Assembly (NCBI GenBank): GCA_963832725.1
Contig: CAWHVG010000005.1
Coordinates: 1,674,001-1,738,000 of the forward strand
Direction of reading: 5' to 3'
Origin: JAEZBP01 sp963832725
GTDB taxonomy: Bacteria; Myxococcota_A; Polyangia; Polyangiales; Sandaracinaceae
DNA: 64,000 bases
Made by a program: the position numbers and the translations under genes. This document shows positions 1-10,057 of this stretch, piece by piece (position 1 is the stretch's first letter; the number at the start of each line of letters is the position of its first letter). The notes below the pieces were generated by a model that was given only the letters and a program-made list of their open reading frames with translations, made no database searches and was not told the origin of the DNA.

Positions 1-1650
1 GAGGGGGCCACGCTGGCGCAGATCGTCCGCGACGGGCCACTCGCGCCGGGTCTGGTCGCCCACCTCGGGACGGAGGTCTCGGACGCGCTCCACTACGCGC
101 ACACGCGCTTCGACATCGTGCACCGCGACGTGACGCCGCGGAACGTGATCGTCGACGCGGCAGGACACAGCCGGCTGCTCGACTTCGGCATCGCGACGCC
201 GCTCTCGGACGAGGAGAGCGAGCTCTTCGGGACGCCGGGCTATCTCTCGCCGGAGCAGCTCGAAGGCGGTGGGCTCGGGCCGGCCAGCGATCTCTTCGGG
301 CTCGGCGCGGTGCTCTTCGAGGCGCTGACCGGCCGGCGGGCGTTCGAAGCGAGCACGGTGGAGGCGATGCGCACCGCGCTCGAGGGCGAGGCTCCTCGCT
401 TCGAGGAGGGTGAGGCACCGCCCGAGCTGGCCGCGATCGTGATGCGAGCGCTCTCGCGCGATCCGAAGGAGCGGCAGGCGTCGGCGCGCGAGCTCGGCCG
501 CGCGCTCCGCGGGTGGCTGGCGAGCGCGCATCCCGAGGGCGTCGCGCCCGAGCTCGGGGTGCGGGCGGAGCGAGCCGAGCGCGAGGAGCGGCGGCGTCTC
601 TCGCTGGAGCCGAGCCCGAGCGACGCCGCGGGCGGAGCCAACGAGGTGCGCACCATCGCCACCAGCCACGCGCTCGACGTGCTGCTGGAAGCGCCGGCGG
701 GCGACGAAGACGATGGCGAGGACGTTTCGGCGAGCACGGCCGAGCCGGGCACAGCGCGCATCCCGGGCCGGCGCGCGCGGACGAGCGATGCCGAGCCCAG
801 CGTCGCGGCCATCGGGCGAGCCGAAGACGAGCGCGACGGGTCCAGCGTCGCCGAGTCGGGAGCCGATGGCGGCGAGGACGGCCGCGACGAGCCCACCACC
901 GCAGCGATCGATCGAGCCGCCGACGGCGATACGAGCGAGGGGCCCGCGGCCGGCGGCGAAAAGGACACCGGCGCGGCGAGCGACCGAGGATCGAGCAGGC
1001 GACTCAGCGCGGACGATGGCGCCAGCGAGGCGGCGCGCGGCGAAGCTGGCTCGAACGAGCCCGGCGGGATTCGCGAGACGAGCGAAGACGAGCGCCGGCC
1101 GGGGGCAGCCTCGACGTGGTCGCGCGCGCTCCCGTGGCTGGTAGCGGCCGGCCTCTTCGGCGGGCTGATCGTCGCTCTCCAACCTCCCGGCGAAGACCCG
1201 CCGCCCGCCGCACGACCGAGCGAGACGGCGTTGACGCGCGCGGCGAGCGAACCGCGGATCACCGAAGGCGCGGAAGTGTCCGGTCCCACCGAGCCGGCGC
1301 CGGAGCGAGCCGAACCGGACGAAGGCGCCGACCCGGCGACCGAACCGAGCGAGCCACCGGCGCGAACCGACCACGAACCAGCTCCGCGGCGGGCCCCCGA
1401 ACAGCCCACCCGCGCGACGATCCCGCTCCGGATCAACGCGTCGCCGTGGGCCGAAGTCCGCCTCGACGGTCGCGCCATCGGCCGCACGCCGCAGCGCCGG
1501 GTCATGGTGCGCCCGGGTCGACACACCCTGGAGCTGAGCTGCCCTCCGCTCGGCCGCGACGTCCGCTACGCGTTCGACGCCGAAGCAGGCGCGCCGCTCA
1601 CCCTCGTCGCCGACCTCGAGCGCGATCCCCCCGTCGTGCGGAGCCGCTGA
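1..1650 (+). CDS. Ser/Thr protein kinase with PEGA domain, 5' end outside window
   Basis: The frame is open from base 1, so the N-lobe of this kinase lies upstream of the window. Visible are the catalytic loop HRDVTPRN (about residues 41-48 of the visible part), the DFG motif at 61-63 and the activation segment ending GTPGYLSPEQ, the pattern of Hanks-type bacterial kinases. After the C-lobe comes a linker of some 200 residues rich in Glu, Ala, Asp and Arg. A single membrane helix follows (WLVAAGLFGGLIVAL, near residue 380), then an extracytoplasmic tail. The last 80 residues look like a PEGA domain (RINASPWAEVRLDGRAIG), a small beta fold common on myxobacterial surface kinases. It probably phosphorylates cytoplasmic targets in response to an envelope signal. 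Substrate and ligand are not deducible. The catalytic loop has T instead of the usual K after HRDV, a variant seen in some bacterial kinases. Confidence 0.9.
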   Translation, partial: EGATLAQIVRDGPLAPGLVAHLGTEVSDALHYAHTRFDIVHRDVTPRNVIVDAAGHSRLLDFGIATPLSDEESELFGTPGYLSPEQLEGGGLGPASDLFGLGAVLFEALTGRRAFEASTVEAMRTALEGEAPRFEEGEAPPELAAIVMRALSRDPKERQASARELGRALRGWLASAHPEGVAPELGVRAERAEREERRRLSLEPSPSDAAGGANEVRTIATSHALDVLLEAPAGDEDDGEDVSASTAEPGTARIPGRRARTSDAEPSVAAIGRAEDERDGSSVAESGADGGEDGRDEPTTAAIDRAADGDTSEGPAAGGEKDTGAASDRGSSRRLSADDGASEAARGEAGSNEPGGIRETSEDERRPGAASTWSRALPWLVAAGLFGGLIVALQPPGEDPPPAARPSETALTRAASEPRITEGAEVSGPTEPAPERAEPDEGADPATEPSEPPARTDHEPAPRRAPEQPTRATIPLRINASPWAEVRLDGRAIGRTPQRRVMVRPGRHTLELSCPPLGRDVRYAFDAEAGAPLTLVADLERDPPVVRSR

Positions 1651-1732
1651 CCGAGCGACGTGAAGCCGGGCTCGCCTCTCCGACCTCGGGTCCCTCGTGG
1701 GAAGGCGCCGATCGAGGTCGACGCCGGAGCGC

Positions 1733-3300
1733 TCACGCGTAGCGGTCGCGCAGCTCGCGCTTCAGGAGCTTGCCGGCCGTGTTGCGGGGCAAGTCGTCGA
1801 TGAAGACGAACCCGCTTGGGCACTTTGAAGCCCGCCAAGTGCACTTTGGCGTGGGCGGTCAGCGCCTCTGCGGTGGCCTCTTCGCCTTCCTTGAGCACCA
1901 CGAACGCGGTGATGGCCTCGATCCAGCGCTCGTCGGGCAGGCCCACCACCGCGACCTCGGACACCGCCGGATGGGTGAAGAGCGCTTCCTCGACCTCGCG
2001 GCTCGAGACCACCACGCCGCCCGTGTTGATGACGTCTTTGATGCGGTCGACGATGCAGAGGTAGCCATCTTCGTCGATCGTGGCGACGTCGCCGGAGTGG
2101 AACCAGCCGCCGCGGAACGCCTGCTCGGTCTCCTCGGGCTTGTCCCAATAGCCGACCAGGAGCTGCGGCGAGCGGTGGACGATCTCGCCCTGCTCGCCCG
2201 GGGGCACGTCCTCCATCGTCTCCGGATCCACCACTCGCGTCTGCACGTTGAGGATCGGCCGCCCCGCCGACGCCGGGCGCGCGTCGTGCTCGTCCGGTCC
2301 CAGCACCGTCGCCAGCGGGCCGATCTCGCTCTGACCGTAGCAGTTGTAGAACTGCGCGCCCGGCAGGCGCTGCCGGAGCTCGTGCAGCACCGGCACGGGC
2401 ATGATCGACGCGCCGTAATAGATCTTGGTCAGGCTCGACGAGATCGTGCGCGTCGAAGCCCGGGTGCCGGAGCATCGAGATCCACACGGTCGGCGGCGCG
2501 AAGAAAGCGCGAATCTTCTCTCTCTCGATGAGCGGGAAGCAGTGGTCCGGCACCGGCGCCGGCAACAGAAAGCTGGTCACTCCCGAGAGCAAAGAGGGGA
2601 GCAGGAAGACGTGCATCTGCGCCGAGTGGTAGAGCGGCAGGGCAGCGAGCTGCGGATCGCTGCCCGCGATATCGAGCACCGGGATGCAGCTCATGTAATG
2701 GCTCATCAACGCCCGGTGGGTCATCATCGCGCCCTTCGGCGCGGCCGTCGTGCCGGACGTGTAGAGGATCTGCGCGACCGCGTGGTCGTCGATGTCCTGA
2801 TCGACCGGCGCCACCTCCTCGTCGGAGGTGATCACCTCGAGCAGGCGGATCTCCTCGCCGTCGATCGCGCCCTGGATGGTGCCGAAGAGGGTGGCGCTCA
2901 GCGTCGCGCGGACCGTCGACAGCGCGCCGGCGAGAGCAGGATCGTAGAAGACCGCGCGCGCGCCGCACTGCTCGAGGATGTAGGCCAGCTCTTCGCCGGT
3001 GAGCGCGAAGTTGACCGGCACGTGGATGAGCCCGGCGCGGCCGCAGGCGAGAAAGAGGATGGCGTAGACGTCGGAGTTCTTCCCGAACGCCGCCACCCGA
3101 TCACCCGGCGCCAGCCCGAGATCGATGAGCCGCTGCGCCACGCGGTCCACCGCGGCATCGAGAGCGCGGAAGGTCCAGTGCCGCTCGTCGAACACCAGCG
3201 CGGTCTTGTCCGGGCTCCGCGCCACCGACCGGCGCAGGCCGTCGCTGATGGTGTTGCGTGTCACGCGTCCGATGCGGGCGTCCAGCTCGGTCATGGTCAT
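1733..3300 (-). CDS. Acyl-CoA synthetase (AMP-dependent ligase), two frame breaks
   Basis: ATP- and CoA-dependent carboxylic acid activation, probably a fatty or aromatic acyl-CoA ligase. The ATP/AMP-binding motif YTSGTTAAPKG lies near residue 180, YNCYGQSEIG in the middle, and GWFHSGDVATIDEDGYLCIVDR plus the ending NTAGKLLKRELRDRYA mark the mobile C-terminal domain. These segments sit in three frames. One break is near 2410, in the loop before the YGQSE motif, and another near 1815 (about 25 codons from the end); the true stop is the TGA at 1733-1735. Joined, the length (about 522 residues) is normal for the family. The start MTMTELDARIG at 3300 is natural. Both breaks look like single-base indels, so I treat it as an intact gene with sequence errors, but real inactivation cannot be excluded. 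The substrate cannot be read from sequence. Confidence 0.85.
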
Positions 3301-3595
3301 CCTCCAGGGACCTCATTGGTAAGGGGTCCGCGCGACCGAATCAATCGCCGGCGGAGCGGTCCCGGCGCTGCGCCGAGTCGCCGGCTTCCGCATGTACGCC
3401 GCTCGAGCGCTGCCGAGACAGCTCCTCGGCGTCGCGCGTGAAGCGATTTTTGCTCCAGCCACGCTGGCGGGTGGCAGCCTCGCGTCGACGACCCGATGGG
3501 CAGCCCGCGCGCGCCGCTTGTCCTGCACCGTCGTGGATGCCCTCCGCGGCCCGCCGCATCGGGCCCTGACCGAGCCGCTCCTCGGTCGCCGCAGC
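3301..3595. other. Intergenic, no gene seen
   Basis: About 295 bases between the acyl-CoA synthetase start and the end of the next leftward gene. No frame shows a recognisable protein. It must hold the promoter of the synthetase, but no clear -35/-10 pair stands out. Confidence 0.4.
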
Positions 3596-4468
3596 TCAGC
3601 CGCCGGTCGGGCCGACGTGGTGCTGGAAGAAGAGGCGCTCGTCGCCAAAGCGCGAGGCGACGAAAGGCGTCTCGAGGACCAGCTCGCCGTAGGACGCGGC
3701 CGGTTCGTCGATCGCGGCCGCGACGCGCAGCTCGAAGAGACAGAGCCCCGTGGGCAGCGCGGCGAGCGCGGTCCGCCACTCCTTCTGGTCGTCGAACGCG
3801 GCGCGCGCGTCGTCGGTCGGATGCAGCTCGATGCGGTCGGGCACGACGGGCGCTTCGACAGAAGTGCCGTCGAGGTTCGTCTCCGCGAGCTCGTGGAGCG
3901 GCAGATAGACCGCGTAGACGCGCGTGGCATGGAGCGCCTCGGCCGTCTTCTGGAACGAGCGCCCGAGCAGCTTCGCGTCGAGCGACATCGGCACCGGCGT
4001 GGAGTTGGCGAAGGGACCGCTGAGGAAGTCGTAGTCGTGTTCCGTCCGCTCGGTCGCGGGCAGCCCGAAGAAATTGAGCGAGGGCTGACCATCGACCGGG
4101 ATCTTGAGCGCGAGCGAGGGCGTGAAGCGCGGGCCGCCGGTCGCATCCGAGAGCCGCAACAGGCCTTCGCCGCCGGTGGCCAGAACGCCGGTGTAGGGGC
4201 CGGGCTCGCTCACCTCGAAGCGCACGCGCGCGCAGGTTCCGTAGCGGTGGACGAGCTTGCCGCGCCCTTCGGGCAGCTCGTCGGCGGCGTGCTCGAACGA
4301 GCGGCGGTCGTAGTCGACGGAGAAGAGCTTCCGCCGCGCCCACGCGCTCGGCGCTTTGTCGGGCAGGGCGTCGAGCGGGTACGGGTCGGACGCCACGCGG
4401 CTCCAGAGGAGCTCGAGCTTCTCGAAGCGGTTGAGCGCGGCGTATCCGTCGGGCAGCGGGTCGGTCAT
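3596..4468 (-). CDS. Conserved hypothetical protein, possibly a distant catalase-fold protein
   Basis: A 290-residue soluble protein without signal peptide, starting MTDPLPDGYAALNRFEKLEL at 4468. An in-frame ATG at 4528 would add 20 poorly conserved-looking residues and is less likely. The order of motifs, LVHRYGTCARVRFE, then YTGVLATGGEGLLRLSDA, then PSLALKIPVDGQPSLNFF, recalls small heme proteins of the catalase superfamily, in which a His-containing strand is followed by an RFS-like segment and a fatty-acid or heme pocket. The proximal Tyr and distal His cannot be assigned by eye, so this is a weak fold suggestion, not a function. It lies between two leftward genes with about 160 bases to the esterase gene, so co-transcription is possible. 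Confidence 0.55.
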   Translation of the reverse strand: MTDPLPDGYAALNRFEKLELLWSRVASDPYPLDALPDKAPSAWARRKLFSVDYDRRSFEHAADELPEGRGKLVHRYGTCARVRFEVSEPGPYTGVLATGGEGLLRLSDATGGPRFTPSLALKIPVDGQPSLNFFGLPATERTEHDYDFLSGPFANSTPVPMSLDAKLLGRSFQKTAEALHATRVYAVYLPLHELAETNLDGTSVEAPVVPDRIELHPTDDARAAFDDQKEWRTALAALPTGLCLFELRVAAAIDEPAASYGELVLETPFVASRFGDERLFFQHHVGPTGG

Positions 4469-4630
4469 CGCGGATGACTCTGGCAGCCCGTTTCGCGGCG
4501 GGCAACGGCTCCGCTCTTCGCTCTTCACGGAAATGGCCGAGCTGCCGCGGACGCGCCGGCTTCCCCCGAGCGGGCCCCGACTCCCGGGCGCTGCGGAGAC
4601 GCGAACGATCCGCGCGGCGGAGAGCGGCGT

Positions 4631-6211
4631 CTACTCGCCCCAGACGGAGCAGGCTTGGGCGTCGGCGTGTTGGGCGGCGTGGACGGTGCGGTCGAGGACG
4701 AGGTGAGCGTCGTGACCGGCGTCGTTCGCGGGCCAGTAGGGGGCGTCGCCGCCGTTCGGGTCGCCGGTCGCTGCGAAGCGGGTCCAGTAGCCGGCCATCG
4801 CTTGGTGCAGGCGCTGGTCGGTGCCGTGGAACTTCGACTGAAGGATGGGTGCAGGGTGGCCGAAGATGTACTGAATCTCCGCCGAGTGGAACGCGCCGAG
4901 CCCCGTCACGAAGGGGATCTGGAAGCCCGCGTCACGGTACGAGAAGCGGTAGACGTGGACGTCGGCGCCCTGCTCCGCCAGGAGCCGCGCGAAGCTGCGC
5001 GAGGGGCAGGCCAGCGTGGCGTGACCGATGGCGTCGGCCGCGGCCTCGCCTGGATCGGGGTACGCGTCGAGCGGGTACTGCGCCATCACGTCCTGCGCCG
5101 AGACGTGGTTGTGTGTGGCGAGCTGCCGGATCAATGTGCGGAAGCGACTCGCGTCGACCCGATCGCCGCCGAAACGAGAGAAGACCATGTCGAGCGTCCC
5201 CTCGTCGCCGTTCCAGCCGACGATGATCGGCACGTGGTGGAACTTGCCCGCCGCGACCTGGTCGCGAATGGCGCCGGGCACGACGCTTCCGTCGACGTAC
5301 GGACGCCAGGGATGGCGGATCCCGTTTCCGGTGCCGCGGTGCATCTCCCGCGAGGCCTCGAGGATGGCACCCGCCGGCAGCTCCCGCATGCAGGCCGCGG
5401 CGTCCTTGCCGTCGCATCCCAGGCGCCGCACGAGCTCGCCCGTGTCCTGCTCCGCCTCGCGCTTGGTGGTCGCCCTCTGACCGCACATGCCGCTCTCGAC
5501 GATCGCCCGCGAAAAGAGCCCCTCGCTGCTCGGCGAGACGAGCTGCTCGCAGACGCTCAACCCGCCCGCCGACTCGCCGAAGAGCGTGACGTCGTTCGGA
5601 TCGCCACCGAAGCGCGCGATGTTGTCGTGCACCCAGCGGAGCGCCGCCTGCTGGTCCTGCAAGCCGAAGTTGCCGCTCTGGTCGTCGCCCGGCCGCGCCA
5701 GAAACCCGAACGCGCCCAGCCGGTAGTTCATGCTGACGACGACGACGCCGCGCTCCTGCGCCAGCCGGTCCCCGGCCGTGCCGCCGTCGGTCTGCACGCC
5801 CTCGCCGTACATGAAGCCGCCGCCGTGGATCCACACCATCACGGGCGCGTTCCGCGGCTGCGGGTCCGGCGTGTGCACGTTCAGGTAGAGGCAGTCCTCC
5901 TGGCTCGCCAGCGGTACCCCCGGCGTGCGCTGAACGCATCGCGGCGGGCGTGTGGTGGCGTCGCGCGGCTTCGTCCACGGCGCGTGCGGCTGCGGCGGCT
6001 GCCAGCGCAGCTGACCGACCGGCGGCGCCGCGTAGGGGATGCCGAGGAACGCCCGGTAGCCCTCCCCGCGCACCCCGCGAACCGGCCCGGACAGCGTCTG
6101 CGCGATCGGTGCGGCGAGAGGCCCCGCTTCCACGCTCGACCCAATGGGACCGAATGCCCCGGTCAACGCCACGAGGAGCGTGAACATCAGCGGGACGAGG
6201 AAACGGCGCAT
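4631..6211 (-). CDS. Secreted type B carboxylesterase
   Basis: Alpha/beta-hydrolase of the carboxylesterase/para-nitrobenzyl esterase family, predicted to hydrolyse carboxylic esters outside the cytoplasm. Starting at MRRFLVPLMFTLLVALTGAF (6211) gives a clean signal peptide; an upstream start at 6397 would put an arginine-rich stretch before it. The oxyanion hole HGGGF is at about residues 129-133, the nucleophile elbow FGESAGG puts the catalytic Ser at 214, an acidic residue follows in GWNGDEGTLDMVF, and the His is probably in GAFHSAEIQY. Cysteines flank the active-site region as in secreted family members. Length 526 is usual. The gene is intact. Confidence 0.9.
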   Translation of the reverse strand: MRRFLVPLMFTLLVALTGAFGPIGSSVEAGPLAAPIAQTLSGPVRGVRGEGYRAFLGIPYAAPPVGQLRWQPPQPHAPWTKPRDATTRPPRCVQRTPGVPLASQEDCLYLNVHTPDPQPRNAPVMVWIHGGGFMYGEGVQTDGGTAGDRLAQERGVVVVSMNYRLGAFGFLARPGDDQSGNFGLQDQQAALRWVHDNIARFGGDPNDVTLFGESAGGLSVCEQLVSPSSEGLFSRAIVESGMCGQRATTKREAEQDTGELVRRLGCDGKDAAACMRELPAGAILEASREMHRGTGNGIRHPWRPYVDGSVVPGAIRDQVAAGKFHHVPIIVGWNGDEGTLDMVFSRFGGDRVDASRFRTLIRQLATHNHVSAQDVMAQYPLDAYPDPGEAAADAIGHATLACPSRSFARLLAEQGADVHVYRFSYRDAGFQIPFVTGLGAFHSAEIQYIFGHPAPILQSKFHGTDQRLHQAMAGYWTRFAATGDPNGGDAPYWPANDAGHDAHLVLDRTVHAAQHADAQACSVWGE

Positions 6212-6526
6212 GGTCGCAACGTAGCCCGCTCCAATTCCGCCGCCAGTCATCCTGTTTCCATCGCGCGACGATCGTGCGTTTCCGCTCGCCACACGTCGCA
6301 TCCGTCCCCAAAACCGACGACGACGCTCTGTAGCCCATCTCGGATTCCTCGGTGAGCTGCCGAGATCCGCATGCGCATGGGGTGTGCTCCAGCGCACGTA
6401 TCACGAATCACCACGGGCACACCGAACTGGCGCACGATCGCCTCGAAAGGAAGCCAGCCGCAACGCCACACGAGGACTATCGGCAGGCGGGCCTACGTTT
6501 GTTGGCGGAGCCTAGCGCACGTCGGG

Positions 6527-7654
6527 ATGGAACGAACGGTAAGCACGAAATCGGCGTGGATCGCGTTCGGTGTCGCGCTCGCGGCATCGATCTTCTTGGT
6601 CACGAACGTCTTCTTTCCTCTTTGGCAGCCAGTCTTCATGGCCGCCGTGCTGGCCACCGCGACCTACCGACCTTTCGAGTTCGTGAAACGGCGGCTTCAC
6701 GGGCGAAAGCGCATCGCGGCGACCCTGATGACGATCGCCATCGTCGTCCTCCTGCTCATCCCGGCGTCGGTGATCGTCACGGTCGCGGTACGCGAGGCCG
6801 TCGCCGCGTTCGAGCTGGTCCGCAGCGCCCTGCAGAAAGGCGGCGTCGAGGAGCTCGTGGCGCGCTTGCCGGACCAGGTGGAGGGGCCCCTCCGCAACGT
6901 CCTCGAGACGCTGCACGTCCGCCTCGACGCGCTCGCCGGCGAGGCCACCACCGGCGGCTTCACCGTGGCGAAGATCCTCGGCGAGCTCGTGACCGGCGTC
7001 AGCCACTTCTTCTTCCAGCTCGCGATGATGCTCATCGCCTATTACGCGCTCTTGACGGAGGGAAAGCGCCTCCTCGCGTGGATCGAGGAGGTCTCGCCCC
7101 TCCGGGGGCAGCAGACCCTCGAGCTCCTGACCGAGTTGAAGTGCGTCTCGGGCTCGGTGCTGCGCTCTACCGTGCTCACCGCGGCCGCGCAGTCCGCGGT
7201 GGCGACCATCGGCTACCTCATCACCGGGGTGCCGAACACCGTCTTCTTCGGCTTCCTCACCTTCTTCGCCGCGTTCGTGCCTTCGGTCGGCACCTCGATC
7301 GTCGCCGTCCCGCTCTCGCTCGTTCTGCTCCTCTTCGGCCACACCTGGCAGGGCATCTTCCTGCTCCTCTGGTCGACCGCGGTCGTCGGGCTGGTCGACA
7401 ATCTGCTGAAGCCGTTCCTGATCCGCGGCGGGATGCAGCTCCACGGGGTGATCATCTTCTTCGCCCTGCTCGGCGGCGCCATCGTGTTCGGACCGATCGG
7501 GCTCCTGGTGGGCCCGCTCTCGGTCACCTTCTTCCTGGCGATGATCCGCTTCGGCTACCGCGACTCCTCGCCCCCACGGCCGGACGAGCCGAAGACGCCG
7601 CGCTCCGCACCGGCGACACCGAGCGACGCGCCGCAACCCGCGGGCAAGGCGTGA
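6527..7654 (+). CDS. AI-2E family transporter (PerM/YdiK type membrane protein)
   Basis: A 375-residue polytopic inner-membrane protein. Hydrophobic helices cluster at the N-terminus (SAWIAFGVALAASIFLVTNV and the two following segments) and in the C-terminal half (FFGFLTFFAAFVPSVGTSIV, GVIIFFALLGGAIVFGPIG), separated by an amphipathic stretch, the usual layout of family PF01594. The family was named for autoinducer-2 export but also holds sodium/proton antiporters, so the substrate is open. The start at 6527 (MERTVSTKSAW) is chosen because the codons upstream in the same frame are not protein-like. It is divergent from the esterase, with about 315 bases between, which should hold both promoters. 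Confidence 0.85.
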   Translation: MERTVSTKSAWIAFGVALAASIFLVTNVFFPLWQPVFMAAVLATATYRPFEFVKRRLHGRKRIAATLMTIAIVVLLLIPASVIVTVAVREAVAAFELVRSALQKGGVEELVARLPDQVEGPLRNVLETLHVRLDALAGEATTGGFTVAKILGELVTGVSHFFFQLAMMLIAYYALLTEGKRLLAWIEEVSPLRGQQTLELLTELKCVSGSVLRSTVLTAAAQSAVATIGYLITGVPNTVFFGFLTFFAAFVPSVGTSIVAVPLSLVLLLFGHTWQGIFLLLWSTAVVGLVDNLLKPFLIRGGMQLHGVIIFFALLGGAIVFGPIGLLVGPLSVTFFLAMIRFGYRDSSPPRPDEPKTPRSAPATPSDAPQPAGKA

Positions 7655-7742
7655 TCGGCCGCCACGGACCCGATCGCGCGGCGCGCCGTCGCTGACTGGT
7701 CGCCTCCGTTCGGGCACGCGCTCTGCATCGGATCGTCCACGG

Positions 7743-7748
7743 AAGGAG
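7743..7748 (+). promoter_or_regulatory. Strong Shine-Dalgarno before the SPW gene
   Basis: AAGGAG, five bases before the ATG at 7754. It argues that translation begins at 7754, although that ATG is one base out of frame with the rest of the SPW protein, and so supports an indel just after the start. Confidence 0.7.
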
Positions 7749-7753
7749 ATCCG

Positions 7754-8114
7754 ATGAAACGAAACCGAATTTGGGCTCGACTGGATCAACCTGATCTTGG
7801 GCGCATGGCTGATCATCGCGCCGTTCGTCGGGATCGGCTCGCTGAGCATGGCGGCGAGTTGGAGCAGCATCATTTCCGGCGCGGTGATCGTCGTCGCCGC
7901 AGCCGTGGCCATCTTCCGCCCCCAGGCGTGGGAAGAATGGATCAACGCCCTCACCGGCGTATGGCTCATCATCTCGCCCTTCGTGCTGGGCTACGTCTAC
8001 ATGGAAGCCGCGACCTGGAACCACGTGATCGTAGGGGTGATCGTCGCGGCGGCGGCCATCTGGGCGCTCCAGCGCGTGCACGGTGTCCCGCCGCGAAGGG
8101 AGAAGATGGCCTGA
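7754..8114 (+). CDS. SPW-repeat small membrane protein, frame break after the start
   Basis: A small integral membrane protein with two SPW-type units: WINLILGAWLIIAPFVG and WINALTGVWLIISPFVLGY, each spanning two helices. The body is in the frame of an alternative TTG at 7797, but that start would cut into the first SPW motif. The residues before it (FGLDWINL) are protein-like up to about 7761, while the AAGGAG and ATG at 7754 are one base out of phase. Removing one A from the run near 7759-7762 would give a start like MKRTEFGLDWINL, typical of the family. Function of SPW proteins is unknown; they sit in the inner membrane. It follows the AI-2E transporter by 100 bases on the same strand. Confidence 0.75.
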
Positions 8115-8268
8115 CGTCGACTCGAACGCCGGGGTGGGAGCTCGCTCGGGTCGCCGGCCACGCGCCGCGCGGCCCGAGCGTTCTTCCGCGCATCGGCGAG
8201 AGAGAGAGGATCGATCGGCTCGACGGGACCTCGGCGCGATCCGAATCCGTCGGTCGCGCGAGGAGGAG

Positions 8269-9321
8269 TCAGCAGGCCGGGCTGGCTTCGTTCTCGGCCG
8301 GATGGCGAGTCTCCGCCCGCGCCACGATCAGTCCCGGGATCATCGGCAGCCAGAAGCTGATCGCTCGGTCGATCAGCGTCGCCGCGACCGCCGCTTCCAT
8401 GGGAATGCCCATCGCGACCAAGACGCCGATGGCGCCGCCTTCGTAGACGCCGAGCCCACCGGGCAGCACCGAGAGCGTGCCGGCCGTGGTGGCGATGACG
8501 TGGGCGGCGAACGCCACGGCGAAGGGCGAAGGAACGTCCAACCCGTGCAGGACGGCCCAGAGCGACGCTGCGTCGAGGACCACGACACCGATCTGCCAAC
8601 CCGTGACCGAAGCCATCAACCTCGGCGCGCGCAACATCGACCGCGGCGCCGCGGCCAACGACGCCACGAACGCGCAGCCCACCTTGGTGCGGACCAGCCA
8701 ATGCGGCGCGCGCTCCACGCCGCGCGCGTTGATGCGGAGCACCAGCGCGGGGATGGCGAGCGCCAGGAGCGCGAAGAGCGCGCCGAGCACGATGATCGCT
8801 CGGTCGACGTGGCCGTAGACGTAGAGCGTCACCATGCTGGCGCCGAGCACGAGGGCGCCGGCGACGTAGAACGCGACGAGGTCCACCACGATCGTCCCCA
8901 TCGCGGCCGGCCGCGGGACCCGGCGGCGCGTGAAGCCGTGGACCATCAAGAGCGTGCCGCCGACCCCGGCCGAGGGGAGCGCCTGGTCGGCGAAGAGCTT
9001 CACCAGCCCGAGCCGGACCAGCGTGGGCATGCCGAGGTGCACGCCGCGGCTCACCAGCGCCCGATGCAGGACCATCGCGCTCGCGCCGTAGGTGGCGACC
9101 TGCAAGAGGAATCCGAGCGCCAACCACGGCGGGCTCGCCCGCGCCGCGACCTCGAGCACGTGCTTCCAGTCGGCGAGGTGCCCGAAGACGGCGATCACCG
9201 CGCCGAGCGCCGCCAGCGCGACGATCCAGGTCGCCACGCGGGAGATCCCTCGCCTCGGCTGGCGTCGTGTTTTCGGCGAAGGCTCGTCCACCCGTTCCCG
9301 CTCCGAATGAAACCGGAGCAC
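8269..9321 (-). CDS. YbhN/LPG-synthase-type transmembrane protein
   Basis: A 350-residue polytopic membrane protein of the UPF0104 / lysylphosphatidylglycerol synthase transmembrane family (PF03706), the flippase-like half of MprF without the aminoacyl-transferase domain. About eight helices are visible. The family signature GGLGVYEGGAIGVLVAMGIP lies near residue 285, and SAGVGGTLLMVHGF is the matching first-half motif. Related stand-alone proteins are proposed to move lipids or lipid-linked sugars across the inner membrane. The N-terminal 30 residues are charged and cytoplasmic. No operon partner is evident. Confidence 0.85.
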   Translation of the reverse strand: MLRFHSERERVDEPSPKTRRQPRRGISRVATWIVALAALGAVIAVFGHLADWKHVLEVAARASPPWLALGFLLQVATYGASAMVLHRALVSRGVHLGMPTLVRLGLVKLFADQALPSAGVGGTLLMVHGFTRRRVPRPAAMGTIVVDLVAFYVAGALVLGASMVTLYVYGHVDRAIIVLGALFALLALAIPALVLRINARGVERAPHWLVRTKVGCAFVASLAAAPRSMLRAPRLMASVTGWQIGVVVLDAASLWAVLHGLDVPSPFAVAFAAHVIATTAGTLSVLPGGLGVYEGGAIGVLVAMGIPMEAAVAATLIDRAISFWLPMIPGLIVARAETRHPAENEASPAC

Positions 9322-10057
9322 GTCACGTTCCGTCTCGCGGACGGGCGATCCTCACCAGAGAGGCGCCTCGCCTCCGCCGCCGGGAGCTCGCGAGACGCAC
9401 CCTTCGATGTGAGTGGCGCCCGCCACCCCAGCGGACCACGGTTCCGTGCTCGACGAGCGGCGATGGCGGAGCGCGTTCCGCGCGTTCTCGCCCGCCAACG
9501 CGGTCGCGACGTGTGTACACGTCTCCGGAGCGCCCGGGCCCAGCGGGAACGCGATTCTGCGATCAACCACCGCGTGCGAGCGCCGACCACGCGCGCTCCG
9601 TAGCGTCTCCGCGCCCTTCGACGCGATCGGGACCGCTGCGTCAATCTCACGAACGCCCGCCGCTCCGGCGGAACGCGGTTCGGCGGTCGACGACCGCGTG
9701 CAGACGCCGGCGGCGGGCTTTCCGCGGCGTTTTGTCGTCCACCGTCGCGGGCGCGAGGTGTGTGTTCGTTTCACGCCCGCGTGTCACGACGACCCGGCGC
9801 GACCTCGATTGCCGCACTCGCCTTCCGCCGGCCTCGGCACGCGAGTGTCAATCCCACGGTCGCTCGTGACCCGGGGCGTCTCGCGTCCGTGATGCACGGA
9901 ACTCCTCCGGCCCGCGGCGAGACGGCTTCGTCGACTGCCGGAGCCCTTCCTCCCGCGGTGGACCGCGACCGTTGATCCAAAACACACCGTCCGCCGCGGT
10001 GGAGAGGCACTTTTCAACTTAAAACTGCCACGCTGCCGGTGGCCGCGACGGCTCAGG
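9322..10057. repeat. Gene-poor stretch with degenerate repeats of about 115-123 bp
   Basis: No convincing gene in 735 bases. Read on the + strand from 9413, one frame shows a recurring pattern: APATPADHGSVLDER, APGPSGNAILRSTTACE, TPAAPAERGSAVDDR and TPACHDDPARP, beginning about 38, 41 and 37 codons apart. The corresponding DNA starts near 9416, 9530, 9652 and 9774. The unit is imperfect (roughly half the bases match by eye), so this is an old tandem repeat. The translated pattern is used only as a device to see the repeat; I do not claim the protein is made. Confidence 0.45.

Noticed and set aside
240..1526. Open frame antisense to the first kinase
   Set aside because: Shadow of the kinase and its low-complexity linker; Ser/Arg/Ala-rich with no domain.
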